The position numbers and the translations under genes are program-made. A stretch of 64,000 bases of DNA from UBA2357 sp002344625 (GTDB taxonomy: Bacteria; Pseudomonadota; Gammaproteobacteria; Burkholderiales; Rhodocyclaceae). The notes below the pieces were generated by a model. That model ran no database searches. It was not told where the DNA came from and was given only the letters and a program-made list of their open reading frames with translations. Within the stretch, counting starts at the first letter, position 1. Each line of letters starts with the position of its first letter. Shown here piece after piece: positions 55,827 to 63,887 of the stretch. The stretch is from positions 1 through 64,000 of the forward strand of contig CALKIH010000041.1 of the NCBI GenBank assembly GCA_937995335.1. Direction: 5' to 3'.

Positions 55827-56741
55827 TCAGATGGGCTCCCGGTCGAGCTCTTCCTGCACTTGCCCCAATGCATCACGCCAGTCCGGGAGACGAATGCCGA
55901 AAGTATCGAAGAGTTTGCCGGTGTCGAGCACCGAGTAGGCCGGCCGGGGCGCCGGCAGGGGGTATTCGTGAGTGGCAATCGGGGTAATGCAGGTGACCTT
56001 CACCGGCTCATGGCGGCGCTGATGGCCGATGATCGCCTCGGCAAAGCCGTGCCAGGTCGTCTCGCCCTGCGACACCAGATGATAGACCCCCGAGAGCCGT
56101 TGCCAGGCGGCACGATCCTGGCCGAGGCGCGCGAGCATCTGCGCCGTGGCCTGTGCAATGTGACGCGACCAGGTCGGCGCACCGCGCTGGTCGGCCACCA
56201 CGCGCAATGCCTCCCGCTCACGTGCTAGGCGGCGCATGGTGCGCATGAAGTTGTTTCCGGCAAGCCCGTACACCCAGCTCGTGCGCAAGACCAAGTGCGC
56301 CGCGCCGGACGCCGCTATCGCCTCCTCGCCCGCGCGCTTGCTCTGCCCATACACGCTCTGCGGCGCCGTCGGCGCGTCTTCGCGATAGGGGCGGGCGCCG
56401 GTACCGTCGAAGACGTAGTCGGTGGAGTAGTGCACCAGCAAAGCCCCGATCTCCGCCGCGGCTTTCGCGATCACGCTGGGCGTGGTGGCGTTGACCGCAA
56501 AAGCCAGATCACGCTCGTGCTCAGCCCTGTCGACCGCAGTGTGCGCGGCCGCGTTGACGATCCAGTGCGGACGCACGCGCTCGATCACGCCAGCCACCGA
56601 GTCCGGGGCGGTGAAGTCGATGTGCTCCCGACCGATGCTGCGGCCGGCGACGACAAGCGCCCCCAAGGTGGATAACTCCCGGCGCAGCTCGCGCGCAAGC
56701 TGGCCGTCGGCGCCAAGCAACAGGATCCTGGTGACCGTCAC
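55827..56741 (-). CDS. rmlD: dTDP-4-dehydrorhamnose reductase RmlD
   Basis: RmlD reduces dTDP-4-keto-L-rhamnose with NAD(P)H, the last step of dTDP-L-rhamnose synthesis. The 304-residue protein has ILLLGADGQLARELRREL, the AAHTAVDRAEHE segment, YSTDYVFDGTGARPYRE, the YGQSKRAGE active-site YxxxK and LRTSWVYGLAGNNFM. The start is GTG 56741, 3 bases after the rmlC stop. Confidence 0.95.
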   Translation of the reverse strand: MTVTRILLLGADGQLARELRRELSTLGALVVAGRSIGREHIDFTAPDSVAGVIERVRPHWIVNAAAHTAVDRAEHERDLAFAVNATTPSVIAKAAAEIGALLVHYSTDYVFDGTGARPYREDAPTAPQSVYGQSKRAGEEAIAASGAAHLVLRTSWVYGLAGNNFMRTMRRLAREREALRVVADQRGAPTWSRHIAQATAQMLARLGQDRAAWQRLSGVYHLVSQGETTWHGFAEAIIGHQRRHEPVKVTCITPIATHEYPLPAPRPAYSVLDTGKLFDTFGIRLPDWRDALGQVQEELDREPI

Positions 56742-56744
56742 GCC

Positions 56745-57302
56745 TCACCCCTCGAAACGTGGCAGGCGGTCGCGCGGAAAGTCATGCAGCCGGATGCCCG
56801 CCCTGTCCTTCGCCGACAGTTCCGGTGCCTCGACCGGCCACGGGATCGCCAGATCCGGGTCGTTCCACAATACGCTGCCTTCGGCAGCCGGATTGTAGAG
56901 ATCGGTGCATTTATATGTGAACAGCGCGGTACTGGACGTCACGCAGAATCCATGGGCAAAACCCGGCGGGACATAGAATTGCCGCCGATTCTCCGCCGAC
57001 AGCACGACCGAATCCCATTGTCCGAAGGTGGGCGAGCCGACGCGGATGTCTACCGCGACATCGAACACCTCACCCTGCAGCACTTGCACCAGCTTGCCCT
57101 GGGCATTCGGATTCTGGAAATGCAGTCCCCGCAGCACCCCACGCTGCGAAAACGAAAGATTGTCCTGCACGAAATCCAGCGCGATGCCCGCTTCGGCATA
57201 GCGCGCCTTGTTCCACGATTCCATGAAAAAACCGCGCGTATCGCCAAAAACGCGCGGCTCGATGATCAATGCGCCGGCGAGGCGGCTGGGGATGATCTGC
57301 AT
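56745..57302 (-). CDS. rmlC: dTDP-4-dehydrorhamnose 3,5-epimerase RmlC
   Basis: RmlC epimerises C3 and C5 of dTDP-4-keto-6-deoxyglucose. The 185-residue cupin has EPRVFGDTRGFFMESWN, FVQDNLSFSQRGVLRGLHFQ with the catalytic His, GEVFDVAVDIRVGSPTFGQW, FYVPPGFAHGFCV and TYKCTDLYNPAAEGSVLWNDP. ATG 57302 gives the usual MQIIPSRLAGALIIEP start; upstream codons in frame show no homology. It is the first gene of the four-gene rml operon. Confidence 0.96.
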   Translation of the reverse strand: MQIIPSRLAGALIIEPRVFGDTRGFFMESWNKARYAEAGIALDFVQDNLSFSQRGVLRGLHFQNPNAQGKLVQVLQGEVFDVAVDIRVGSPTFGQWDSVVLSAENRRQFYVPPGFAHGFCVTSSTALFTYKCTDLYNPAAEGSVLWNDPDLAIPWPVEAPELSAKDRAGIRLHDFPRDRLPRFEG

Positions 57303-57333
57303 CGGGAATTTGGCTCGAAATAACAAAAGCGGC

Positions 57334-57339
57334 ATTATA
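57334..57339 (-). promoter_or_regulatory. -10 element of the rml operon
   Basis: TATAAT on the minus strand lies 31 bases before the rmlC ATG in the 178-base gap after fcl. No strong -35 is found at 16-18 bases. It suggests that rmlCDBA can be transcribed apart from the GDP-sugar genes. Confidence 0.5.
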
Positions 57340-57480
57340 AGCGCTGGCCCGGGGCAGGACACAGACAACCATCCTTGCAGGCTCTGCCGTCACTGGCGCC
57401 CCCCGGGGCAAGCGCATCAAACCTCTGGCCAAACCCGATTCCTAAGCGAGGCACCGGAGAAAAGTCAACGCACGAGCTGC

Positions 57481-58443
57481 CTAGCCCTGATCACCGAACC
57501 GAACCGAACCTGCGACGAAGTCCTCATACGTGGCCGCAAGTCCGGCTTCCAGATCGATCAGCGGCGCCCAACCCAAGCCGCGCAAACGGCCGGAATCCAT
57601 CAGCTTGCGCGGTGTGCCGTCCGGTTTGCTGCTATCGAACACGATCTCGCCCGAATAGCCCACCACCTTGCCAATCAGGCGCGCCAGCTCGGCAATCGAC
57701 ACATCGCCGCCGTAACCCACATTGATCAGACTTTGCTGCGGCAACGTGTGTGCGTCATACACTTCACGCGGTAACGACAACACATGGACACACGCCGCCG
57801 CCATGTCGTCCACATGCAGGAACTCCCGCATCGGCGTGCCGGTGCCCCAAATCGTGATCGTCGGCGTCGCTTCCCGCTTCGCCTCATGAAAGCGCCGGAT
57901 GAGTGCCGGAATCACGTGACTGTTCTCGGGATGATAATTGTCGCCCTGCCCATATAGGTTGGTCGGCATTACGCTGCGAAAGTCACAACCGTATTGGCGA
58001 TTGTAGCTCTCGCACAACTTGATGCCGGCAATCTTGGCCACAGCATAGGGCTCGTTGGTAGGCTCCAAATGTCCGGACAACAACATGTCCTCAGTCATCG
58101 GCTGCGGCGCCATGCGCGGATAGATGCAACTACTGCCGAGGAAGAGCAGGCCTTTTACCCCAAATCGATAGGCCGCATGGATCACATTCGCCTCGACCAT
58201 GAGATTGTCGTAGATGAACTCGGCCGGATAGGTATTGTTGGCGTGAATCCCACCCACCTTGGCCGCAGCCATGTACACCTGCTCCGGACGCTCATGTTCA
58301 AAGAACTCGTTCACGGCCAACTGATCGGTGAGGTCCAGCTCAGCATGGCTACGAAATACCAGTTCGCAGTCGCCCAGGTCCTTCAAACGGCGCACGATAG
58401 CGCCACCAACCATTCCGCGGTGTCCCGCGACATATATCTTCAT
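57481..58443 (-). CDS. fcl: GDP-L-fucose synthase
   Basis: Fcl (WcaG) epimerises and reduces GDP-4-keto-6-deoxymannose to GDP-L-fucose. The 320-residue SDR protein has KIYVAGHRGMVGGAIVRRL, AAKVGGIHANNTYPAEFI, FLGSSCIYPRMAPQPMTED, the YAVAKIAGIKLCE active-site YxxxK and MPTNLYGQGDNYHPENSHVIPALIRR in two blocks. It lies 49 bases after the glycosyltransferase gene and is the last gene of the gmd group. Confidence 0.95.
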   Translation of the reverse strand: MKIYVAGHRGMVGGAIVRRLKDLGDCELVFRSHAELDLTDQLAVNEFFEHERPEQVYMAAAKVGGIHANNTYPAEFIYDNLMVEANVIHAAYRFGVKGLLFLGSSCIYPRMAPQPMTEDMLLSGHLEPTNEPYAVAKIAGIKLCESYNRQYGCDFRSVMPTNLYGQGDNYHPENSHVIPALIRRFHEAKREATPTITIWGTGTPMREFLHVDDMAAACVHVLSLPREVYDAHTLPQQSLINVGYGGDVSIAELARLIGKVVGYSGEIVFDSSKPDGTPRKLMDSGRLRGLGWAPLIDLEAGLAATYEDFVAGSVRFGDQG

Positions 58444-58492
58444 ACATCCTCACCGATAAATGATCAACGCCAACACTACACCGCAGCTACCG

Positions 58493-59656
58493 TCACTGCC
58501 CCCAAACCTTACGGTAGACGGCAACCGTTCGCTCTACGCAGCACGGCCAGCTAAAGTCTGCCGCCTGGGTTAGGCCCCGAGCGCTCGCGGTTGCCCTCCA
58601 TTCGTCATCTTCTAGCGCCTTTTCGACACCGAACAGCAGGGCATCGGCATCATCTGGATTCACCAGCATACCCGCTGCCCCCGCCACCTCGGGCAATGAT
58701 GAACAGTTCGAGGTCACGACCGGTACGCCACAACTCATGGCTTCGAGCACCGGCAACCCAAAACCCTCATAGAGCGACGGATAAAAGAACGCTCTTGCGC
58801 CAGCATACACAACGGGAAGCACTGCCTCGTCGACATAGCCAATATAACGCAACCATCCTTGTCGAGTCGCACGCTCGATCCGCTCATGCAAAGCCGTATC
58901 CAACCAACCACGCCCTCCAACGATTACCAATGGGAAGGTCTCGCGACTGCGCCGCGGCAAACGTTCGTAAGCATCGATCAGCCTGTCAATTCGTTTACGT
59001 GGTTCAAGCGTAGAGACACACAACCCGTATCGACCATACGCCAAGCCAAGCTTGGATAGCACCGGACGAGACACCTCCTCACTCAAGGGCACGAAGGCCT
59101 CGGACACCCCGAGCGGTACCGACGTGATCCGATCCAATGGCCAAGCGAAGTGCTCCGCCACCTCTTGCCGTATGGACTCTGAATCGGTAATCAAGTGAGC
59201 AGCGCGTGCCAGCGACCTATGAAACTCCAGTTCAAAATATGCACGTCGCGCTTTCGGATGCAAATCTGGATAGCGGTAGATCGACAGATCGTGGACCGTC
59301 GCAACTGCCGGTCCAGGAAAAGTAGGCAGAAAATAGTTTGGCGAATGAAAGATGAAGTCGTCGAACGACATCAAACGCCACTTGAGCAGGTGCGGCATCA
59401 CTTTGGCATATGCGCGCACAGCCAGCGAGTTTGACGCCATCGCGCGCCGTACCCTGGCGAACTGCCCTGATGCGTCAGCAGGGCCACCAGCGCCGGTTGC
59501 CATGGCCTGGGGGCCGGACACCCAACGCCCCATCGAAAAGTACTTTACCTCACCGATTTCAGGTCGATTCGGCAAACCATTCGCCAATTGAAGGGCATAA
59601 CGTCCGATTCCGGTCAGTGGCGGAAAGATCGCATCGACGCCAAGGACAACCTTCAA
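58493..59656 (-). CDS. Family 4 glycosyltransferase
   Basis: The 387-residue GT-B protein has an acceptor-side start VVLGVDAIFPPLTGIGRYALQLANGL, the FHSPNYFLP and VATVHDLSIYRYPDLHP segments, and the donor-site blocks VSTLEPRKRIDRLIDAYERL, FYPSLYEGFGLPVLEAM and EVAGAAGMLVNPDDADAL with the E-x7-E pattern. GT4 members with this N-terminus often transfer mannose, rhamnose or fucose from GDP-sugars; donor and acceptor are not known here. The start is TTG 59656 in a TTGA overlap with the rmd-like gene; no other start fits. GC content is visibly lower than in the dcw region. Confidence 0.87.
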   Translation of the reverse strand: MKVVLGVDAIFPPLTGIGRYALQLANGLPNRPEIGEVKYFSMGRWVSGPQAMATGAGGPADASGQFARVRRAMASNSLAVRAYAKVMPHLLKWRLMSFDDFIFHSPNYFLPTFPGPAVATVHDLSIYRYPDLHPKARRAYFELEFHRSLARAAHLITDSESIRQEVAEHFAWPLDRITSVPLGVSEAFVPLSEEVSRPVLSKLGLAYGRYGLCVSTLEPRKRIDRLIDAYERLPRRSRETFPLVIVGGRGWLDTALHERIERATRQGWLRYIGYVDEAVLPVVYAGARAFFYPSLYEGFGLPVLEAMSCGVPVVTSNCSSLPEVAGAAGMLVNPDDADALLFGVEKALEDDEWRATASARGLTQAADFSWPCCVERTVAVYRKVWGQ

Positions 59657-60552
59657 GCGGACTCGACCCCATACATCCAGGCAAGGGTGTCTTCCAGCGC
59701 AATCGCAGGCAGCACACCAATCACTGACTGTAACTGCGCTTCCGACCCAATCAACTTGCGCACCTCGTTCGCACGAACAAAAGCCGGATTGACACGCACC
59801 TCGATTTCGTAGCCCGCCATCGCGTTCATGACCGCAATCACCTCGGCCAGAGAGCGCCCCCTGCCAGAGCAAACGTTGAAGACTCGTCCGCTAGCCCCCG
59901 ACTGGACGAGTTCGAGATACTTTTGTGCGACGACCCGTACATCCGAAAAATCACGCACGACATCCAGGTTTCCGAGTTCCACGGCGGCTTCGCGCCGCCG
60001 ATAGTGTCCTACGATCTTGGGCAACAGAAAACTATCGTCCTGCCCCACGCCCGTGTAATTGAATGGACGGGCAATCATCACGGGCAGGCGCTCCATCCAC
60101 AAACGCGCCATGAACTCCATCGCAATCTTGCTCACCGCGTAGTCATTCGCCGGATTTGGCGACACGGACTCGTCCAGAACCCCTGCGGTCGCATTGCCAT
60201 AGACGTTCGCACTGCTCGCCAGCAAGACGCCTCCGGGACATCGCGAGAGCCGACCAGTAGCAGCCAGCAGGTTACGGGTACCGATGACATTGATCCGATA
60301 AAACGCCTCGGGATCACCATGCCCAACAAAAGCCAGCCCCGCCAGATGCACCACCGCGGTTGGGCACGAGGCAGCGACCGCTTCACGCATCCGAAGCGCA
60401 TCGCAGAGGTCCACCTGCCAATAGCTGTCGCAAACGCCGTCCGGATCGCTCGACGCCGTGCCCAGTCCGTGCACTTCCCAGCCGGCTATCCGAAACGCCC
60501 GGGCCACATATCGACCGGTAAAGCCAAGCACACCCGTAATGAGTACTCTCAT
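59653..60552 (-). CDS. rmd: GDP-6-deoxy-D-mannose reductase-like SDR protein
   Basis: The 299-residue short-chain dehydrogenase/epimerase has VLITGVLGFTGRYVARAF, VVHLAGLAFVGHGDPEAFYRINVIGTRNLL in two blocks, LLASSANVYGN, the YAVSKIAMEFMARLW active-site YxxxK and ARPFNYTGVGQDDSFLLPKIV. This matches Rmd, which reduces GDP-4-keto-6-deoxymannose to GDP-D-rhamnose. Position directly after gmd supports that; another sugar-nucleotide reductase is possible. It overlaps the glycosyltransferase by 4 bases. Confidence 0.82.
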   Translation of the reverse strand: MRVLITGVLGFTGRYVARAFRIAGWEVHGLGTASSDPDGVCDSYWQVDLCDALRMREAVAASCPTAVVHLAGLAFVGHGDPEAFYRINVIGTRNLLAATGRLSRCPGGVLLASSANVYGNATAGVLDESVSPNPANDYAVSKIAMEFMARLWMERLPVMIARPFNYTGVGQDDSFLLPKIVGHYRRREAAVELGNLDVVRDFSDVRVVAQKYLELVQSGASGRVFNVCSGRGRSLAEVIAVMNAMAGYEIEVRVNPAFVRANEVRKLIGSEAQLQSVIGVLPAIALEDTLAWMYGVESA

Positions 60553-60574
60553 TCCCTGCGGCCTCTCTTTTCTC

Positions 60575-61609
60575 TTAAAACGAGAAACCGCGCTCGTTGC
60601 GGCGCAAATCAGCCTCGACCATCATCTGACACAGTTGCTCGAGCGTCGTCTGCGGGGCCCAACCGAGCTCGCACCGTGCCTTTTCAGGGTTACCGATCAG
60701 CAGATCCACTTCGGCCGGACGATAGAATTTCGGGTTGACCTTGACCAGAGTCCGCCCGGTTTCACGGTCGATGCCAACCTCATCCTTGTCTCGGCCTTCC
60801 CACCTCAAATCAAATCCCGCGGCCTTGCCGGCCATGGTGACAAAGTCGCGGACTGTCTCGGTGCGGTTCGTGGCGAGCACATAGGTGTCGGGCTTATCGG
60901 CCTGCAGCATACGCCACATGCCCTCAACATACTCTTTGGCGTAGCCCCAGTCGCGCTTGGCATCCAGATTGCCCAGCTCCAGCAGATCCATCTTGCCCAG
61001 CCTGATCTTGGCAATCCCATCCGAAACTTTACGGGTTAGAAACTCGCGGCCGCGCAAAGGCGATTCGTGATTGAAGAGAATTCCACTTGTACCAAAGATC
61101 CCGTAGCTCTCACGGTAATTGACAGTCATCCAATGAGCGTAAAGTTTGGCGACGCCGTAGGGGCTTCGGGGATAGAACGGCGTCGACTCGACTTGCGGGA
61201 TCGCCTGCACCTTGCCAAACATTTCAGAAGTGCTGGCTTGGTAGAAGCGAATCTCAGGATTCACGATGCGAATCGCCTCAAGCAGGTTAACCGCGCCCAC
61301 GCCGGTAATCTCGGCTGTCGTCACCGGCTGCTCGAAGGACACCCCGACGAAACTCTGTGCAGCGAGGTTATAGACCTCGGTCGCTCCACTTTTCTGCAAT
61401 AAGCGGATGCTGGAGGACAGATCCGTCAGGTCGTACTCCACCAGGTGTAGGTCGGGGTGCCCGCCGATACCCAGCTCTTCGATGCGCCAGAAGTTCACCG
61501 AACTCGTGCGTCGAAACGTGCCGTATACTTCATAGCCCTTACCGAGCAACAACTCCGCAAGATAGGCCCCATCTTGACCGCTAATGCCGGTGACAATTGC
61601 TTTTTTCAT
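60575..61609 (-). CDS. gmd: GDP-mannose 4,6-dehydratase
   Basis: Gmd converts GDP-mannose to GDP-4-keto-6-deoxymannose, the common precursor of GDP-L-fucose and GDP-D-rhamnose. The 344-residue SDR protein has AIVTGISGQDGAYLAELLL, YGTFRRTSS, YNLAAQSFVGVSFEQP, the FYQASTSEMFGKV catalytic Ser/Thr/Glu region, the RSPYGVAKLYAHWMTVNYRE YxxxK region in two blocks and LFNHESPLRG. The ATG follows an A-rich leader. It heads the gmd-rmd-GT-fcl group. Confidence 0.97.
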   Translation of the reverse strand: MKKAIVTGISGQDGAYLAELLLGKGYEVYGTFRRTSSVNFWRIEELGIGGHPDLHLVEYDLTDLSSSIRLLQKSGATEVYNLAAQSFVGVSFEQPVTTAEITGVGAVNLLEAIRIVNPEIRFYQASTSEMFGKVQAIPQVESTPFYPRSPYGVAKLYAHWMTVNYRESYGIFGTSGILFNHESPLRGREFLTRKVSDGIAKIRLGKMDLLELGNLDAKRDWGYAKEYVEGMWRMLQADKPDTYVLATNRTETVRDFVTMAGKAAGFDLRWEGRDKDEVGIDRETGRTLVKVNPKFYRPAEVDLLIGNPEKARCELGWAPQTTLEQLCQMMVEADLRRNERGFSF

Positions 61610-61777
61610 TTTTTCAGCTTCTTCCGCTCTTCAAGAACACGATACTGCACAAAGGACGCGGCACCTTAGCCTCTCGGCACGGCGATGACAACCCCGGCAG
61701 CAGTCGTCAGATACAGCAGCACAGGAAACGAACTCGCACGGCGGCCCCAATCACGAACATCACAAGGGCGTGGGCTC

Positions 61778-63553
61778 TTAAAGCGGGGACACACAAGTCG
61801 CCTCCGCAATCGCGCGAACCCTGCCGGCAAACTCTGCGCTGTCAACGAACGATCGGCGCACCTGTGCATACGTCATCCGTCCCTCAAGGAGCCCATTCAC
61901 CCAATGCGCAAAGCCGCCCAAGTCGCCGCCCCTGCGCATAAAAGCGTTGTACAAATCCGACACATACTGCCGATTCGCGGCGCCCGTCGCTATCGGCATG
62001 GCCTGCCAATACTCTGAGCTCTCGAAGAAGCTCGCGGCAATGCCGATCGCGGCAAGGTACACCTCGCCATTACGCGCCCCAGCCGGGGCGCATTGGGCCG
62101 CTCGAAACTTGTTTACCCATGTACGCAGCCCTGCACTATCGGGCAAGCGCCCGAACGCACCACGGTAGAAGTCGATCACTGCATACACTTCGGGGCGACT
62201 CGGCGTCGTGCCCACCTCACGCAGTATGTATGCCGCGAATTCCGGCGAGAACATGAAACTGTTCAACACCATTTCGCGCGTCAGCCCCGTGCCCAACTGG
62301 CTCATCCAATAGGCACGCCCTGCACTGTCGGCCGGCCGGTCAAAGAACGTGGAATAAAGCGAGTCAATGTAGGCGCCATCGTCAAGAGCACGATTGACGT
62401 ATTCTGGACTCACGAAGAAATAGTTGGCCATGGCCATGAAGACCTCTCCGACATCCCCCCCCAAAGCCTGCAGCCGCGTCGCCTCGCCGTACCAGAACTC
62501 ACGCCCTCCGTTATCCGGCGTACGCGCGAGAACGCTCAGGTAGTAGTGGTCGATCACCCGGTTGATTGCGCCCCAGTTGCGCGCTGGCGCAAGCAGATCC
62601 AGTTTCAGATTGCTGCCCGTGGCCCCCACCGTACGTGTCACACTCCCACCGAACTCACTCGACTCGAACGTCACCCGCAGCTCACCGCCCAGCAAGTAGG
62701 GCACGGCGTAGCCACCTGAAACGCTAGTCGCGGTGTGGTATACGCCGCCCGCAATGCGCACAGACACTCCCCCCACGCCCTCACCTACATCGTACAGCCC
62801 GTTACGGTTCGCATCCCGAAACACGACACCAGTCAACAACGGTCCCGCCGTGCCGCCACTATCCGCCAACTTCTGCGTCACCATCACCGCGTTGTAATTG
62901 CTACCGTTCGTAAAGTATCTCCCCTCGACAGTAGCAATCCCCACTTCAGTAAATCGATCGTTCAACAGGTTTTGCCGGTGGCCCGTTGTACTTTTGAACA
63001 AGCCTTCATGCATCGTACGTATGTAGGCAACAACGTCCGGCACACCCGTCGTACCACGCCAGGCGATGTTCTCCCCCCAAGCCCAGTCGCCCGATAACGG
63101 ATATCCCGCAGCAGTCATCCGGTCCCCAGCATCACTACCATTCACCCCTACATGCGAGAACTGATCAACGTTCAGCATCCATTGGCTATGGCCACGCGCG
63201 GCAGCGATCAAATACTGATTGAACGCCAAAGGCTGCTTCGCCGCGGCCGAAATACCACCGCGCGAAAGACCCTCGTTCAGGCCGATCCCAAACCGCGCTG
63301 CTTCGGCCGCCGGGTCCGCGCGCGCCCGATTGATCAGTTCCAGCAGCAATTGCTCATAGGCAGTGGGCTCTCCATGCGAGAAAGCAATACTTTCACCTGG
63401 CCCTGCCAAAGCACGCTTAGGGGGTGATAGCACCTGCCCGAAGCCCTCTGCGCCATGATCGGGCTCACCTAAGTCGCCTATCGTCGCCACTGCCACGGGC
63501 GCCGCCATAAGCAGATGCGCTACCGCGACACCAAATATTGTGACTCGCCTCAT
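61778..63553 (-). CDS. Secreted CAP-domain protein with SdrD-B-like and DUF4214 regions
   Basis: The 591-residue product has a signal peptide (residues about 1-24), a CAP (SCP/PR-1-like) domain at about 65-230 with the full tetrad pattern His134 (FSHVG), Glu161 (GENIAW), Glu183 (HEGL) and His192 (GHRQN), a short SdrD-B-like segment (VVFRDANRNGLYDVGEG, about 243-300), and four helical DUF4214 units (about 330-585: DHYYLSVLARTPDNGGREFW, DSLYSTFFDRPADSAGRAYW, DFYRGAFGRLPDSAGLRTW, SDLYNAFMRRGGDLGGFAHW). CAP domains occur in secreted proteins with lipid- or wall-related roles; DUF4214 is of unknown function and common in exported proteins. ATG 63553 begins MRRVTIFGVAVAH; a longer frame to 63658 lacks a signal-like start. 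It lies 168 bases upstream of gmd. Confidence 0.86.
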   Translation of the reverse strand: MRRVTIFGVAVAHLLMAAPVAVATIGDLGEPDHGAEGFGQVLSPPKRALAGPGESIAFSHGEPTAYEQLLLELINRARADPAAEAARFGIGLNEGLSRGGISAAAKQPLAFNQYLIAAARGHSQWMLNVDQFSHVGVNGSDAGDRMTAAGYPLSGDWAWGENIAWRGTTGVPDVVAYIRTMHEGLFKSTTGHRQNLLNDRFTEVGIATVEGRYFTNGSNYNAVMVTQKLADSGGTAGPLLTGVVFRDANRNGLYDVGEGVGGVSVRIAGGVYHTATSVSGGYAVPYLLGGELRVTFESSEFGGSVTRTVGATGSNLKLDLLAPARNWGAINRVIDHYYLSVLARTPDNGGREFWYGEATRLQALGGDVGEVFMAMANYFFVSPEYVNRALDDGAYIDSLYSTFFDRPADSAGRAYWMSQLGTGLTREMVLNSFMFSPEFAAYILREVGTTPSRPEVYAVIDFYRGAFGRLPDSAGLRTWVNKFRAAQCAPAGARNGEVYLAAIGIAASFFESSEYWQAMPIATGAANRQYVSDLYNAFMRRGGDLGGFAHWVNGLLEGRMTYAQVRRSFVDSAEFAGRVRAIAEATCVSPL

Positions 63554-63887
63554 CCTGCCCTCACACGACTCTCGCCTGATCCACAACCTAACAACTGACA
63601 CCCCTCCGCCCCCCTGAACATGCTCCCCTTGCAGGCAGCCAACCGTCAGAGAAACCATTCCTCAGGGAATGAGCATCACATAGTACTCCCACTCCCGATG
63701 ACCATGATCTACGGAAGTACTGGTCACTCTCTGGGACATACTTTCCTACGCACTTGCCGGTTTGAGATAGCACCGCCCTGCCCGAAGAAACACGGAGATC
63801 GAAACGCTGACTCTGGTGATGGCGCCGAGCCTCCCATAGTCAAGCACACCACGCTGTGAAGACCGAGCGTTCTTTCATGTTGCCTCT
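63554..63887. other. Intergenic region, 334 bases
   Basis: No gene, RNA or strong promoter is seen. A short CATTCC/GGAATG inverted repeat lies near 63656-63671. The region lies between the CAP gene start and the stop of the partial membrane-protein gene, and must hold the CAP-gene promoter; I cannot place it. Confidence 0.5.

Noticed and set aside
61610..61777. JUMPstart/ops element before the polysaccharide genes
   Set aside because: The GGCGGTAGC core does not occur upstream of gmd on the coding strand.
61666..61869. Minus-strand frame of 67 codons ending in a hydrophobic stretch between the CAP gene and gmd
   Set aside because: Its N-terminal half is out-of-frame CAP-gene sequence; the hydrophobic tail is short and no start or ribosome site supports a gene.
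63554..63700. Sigma54-type promoter before the CAP gene
   Set aside because: A GGC...TGC pattern occurs but its spacing does not fit the GG-N10-GC rule.
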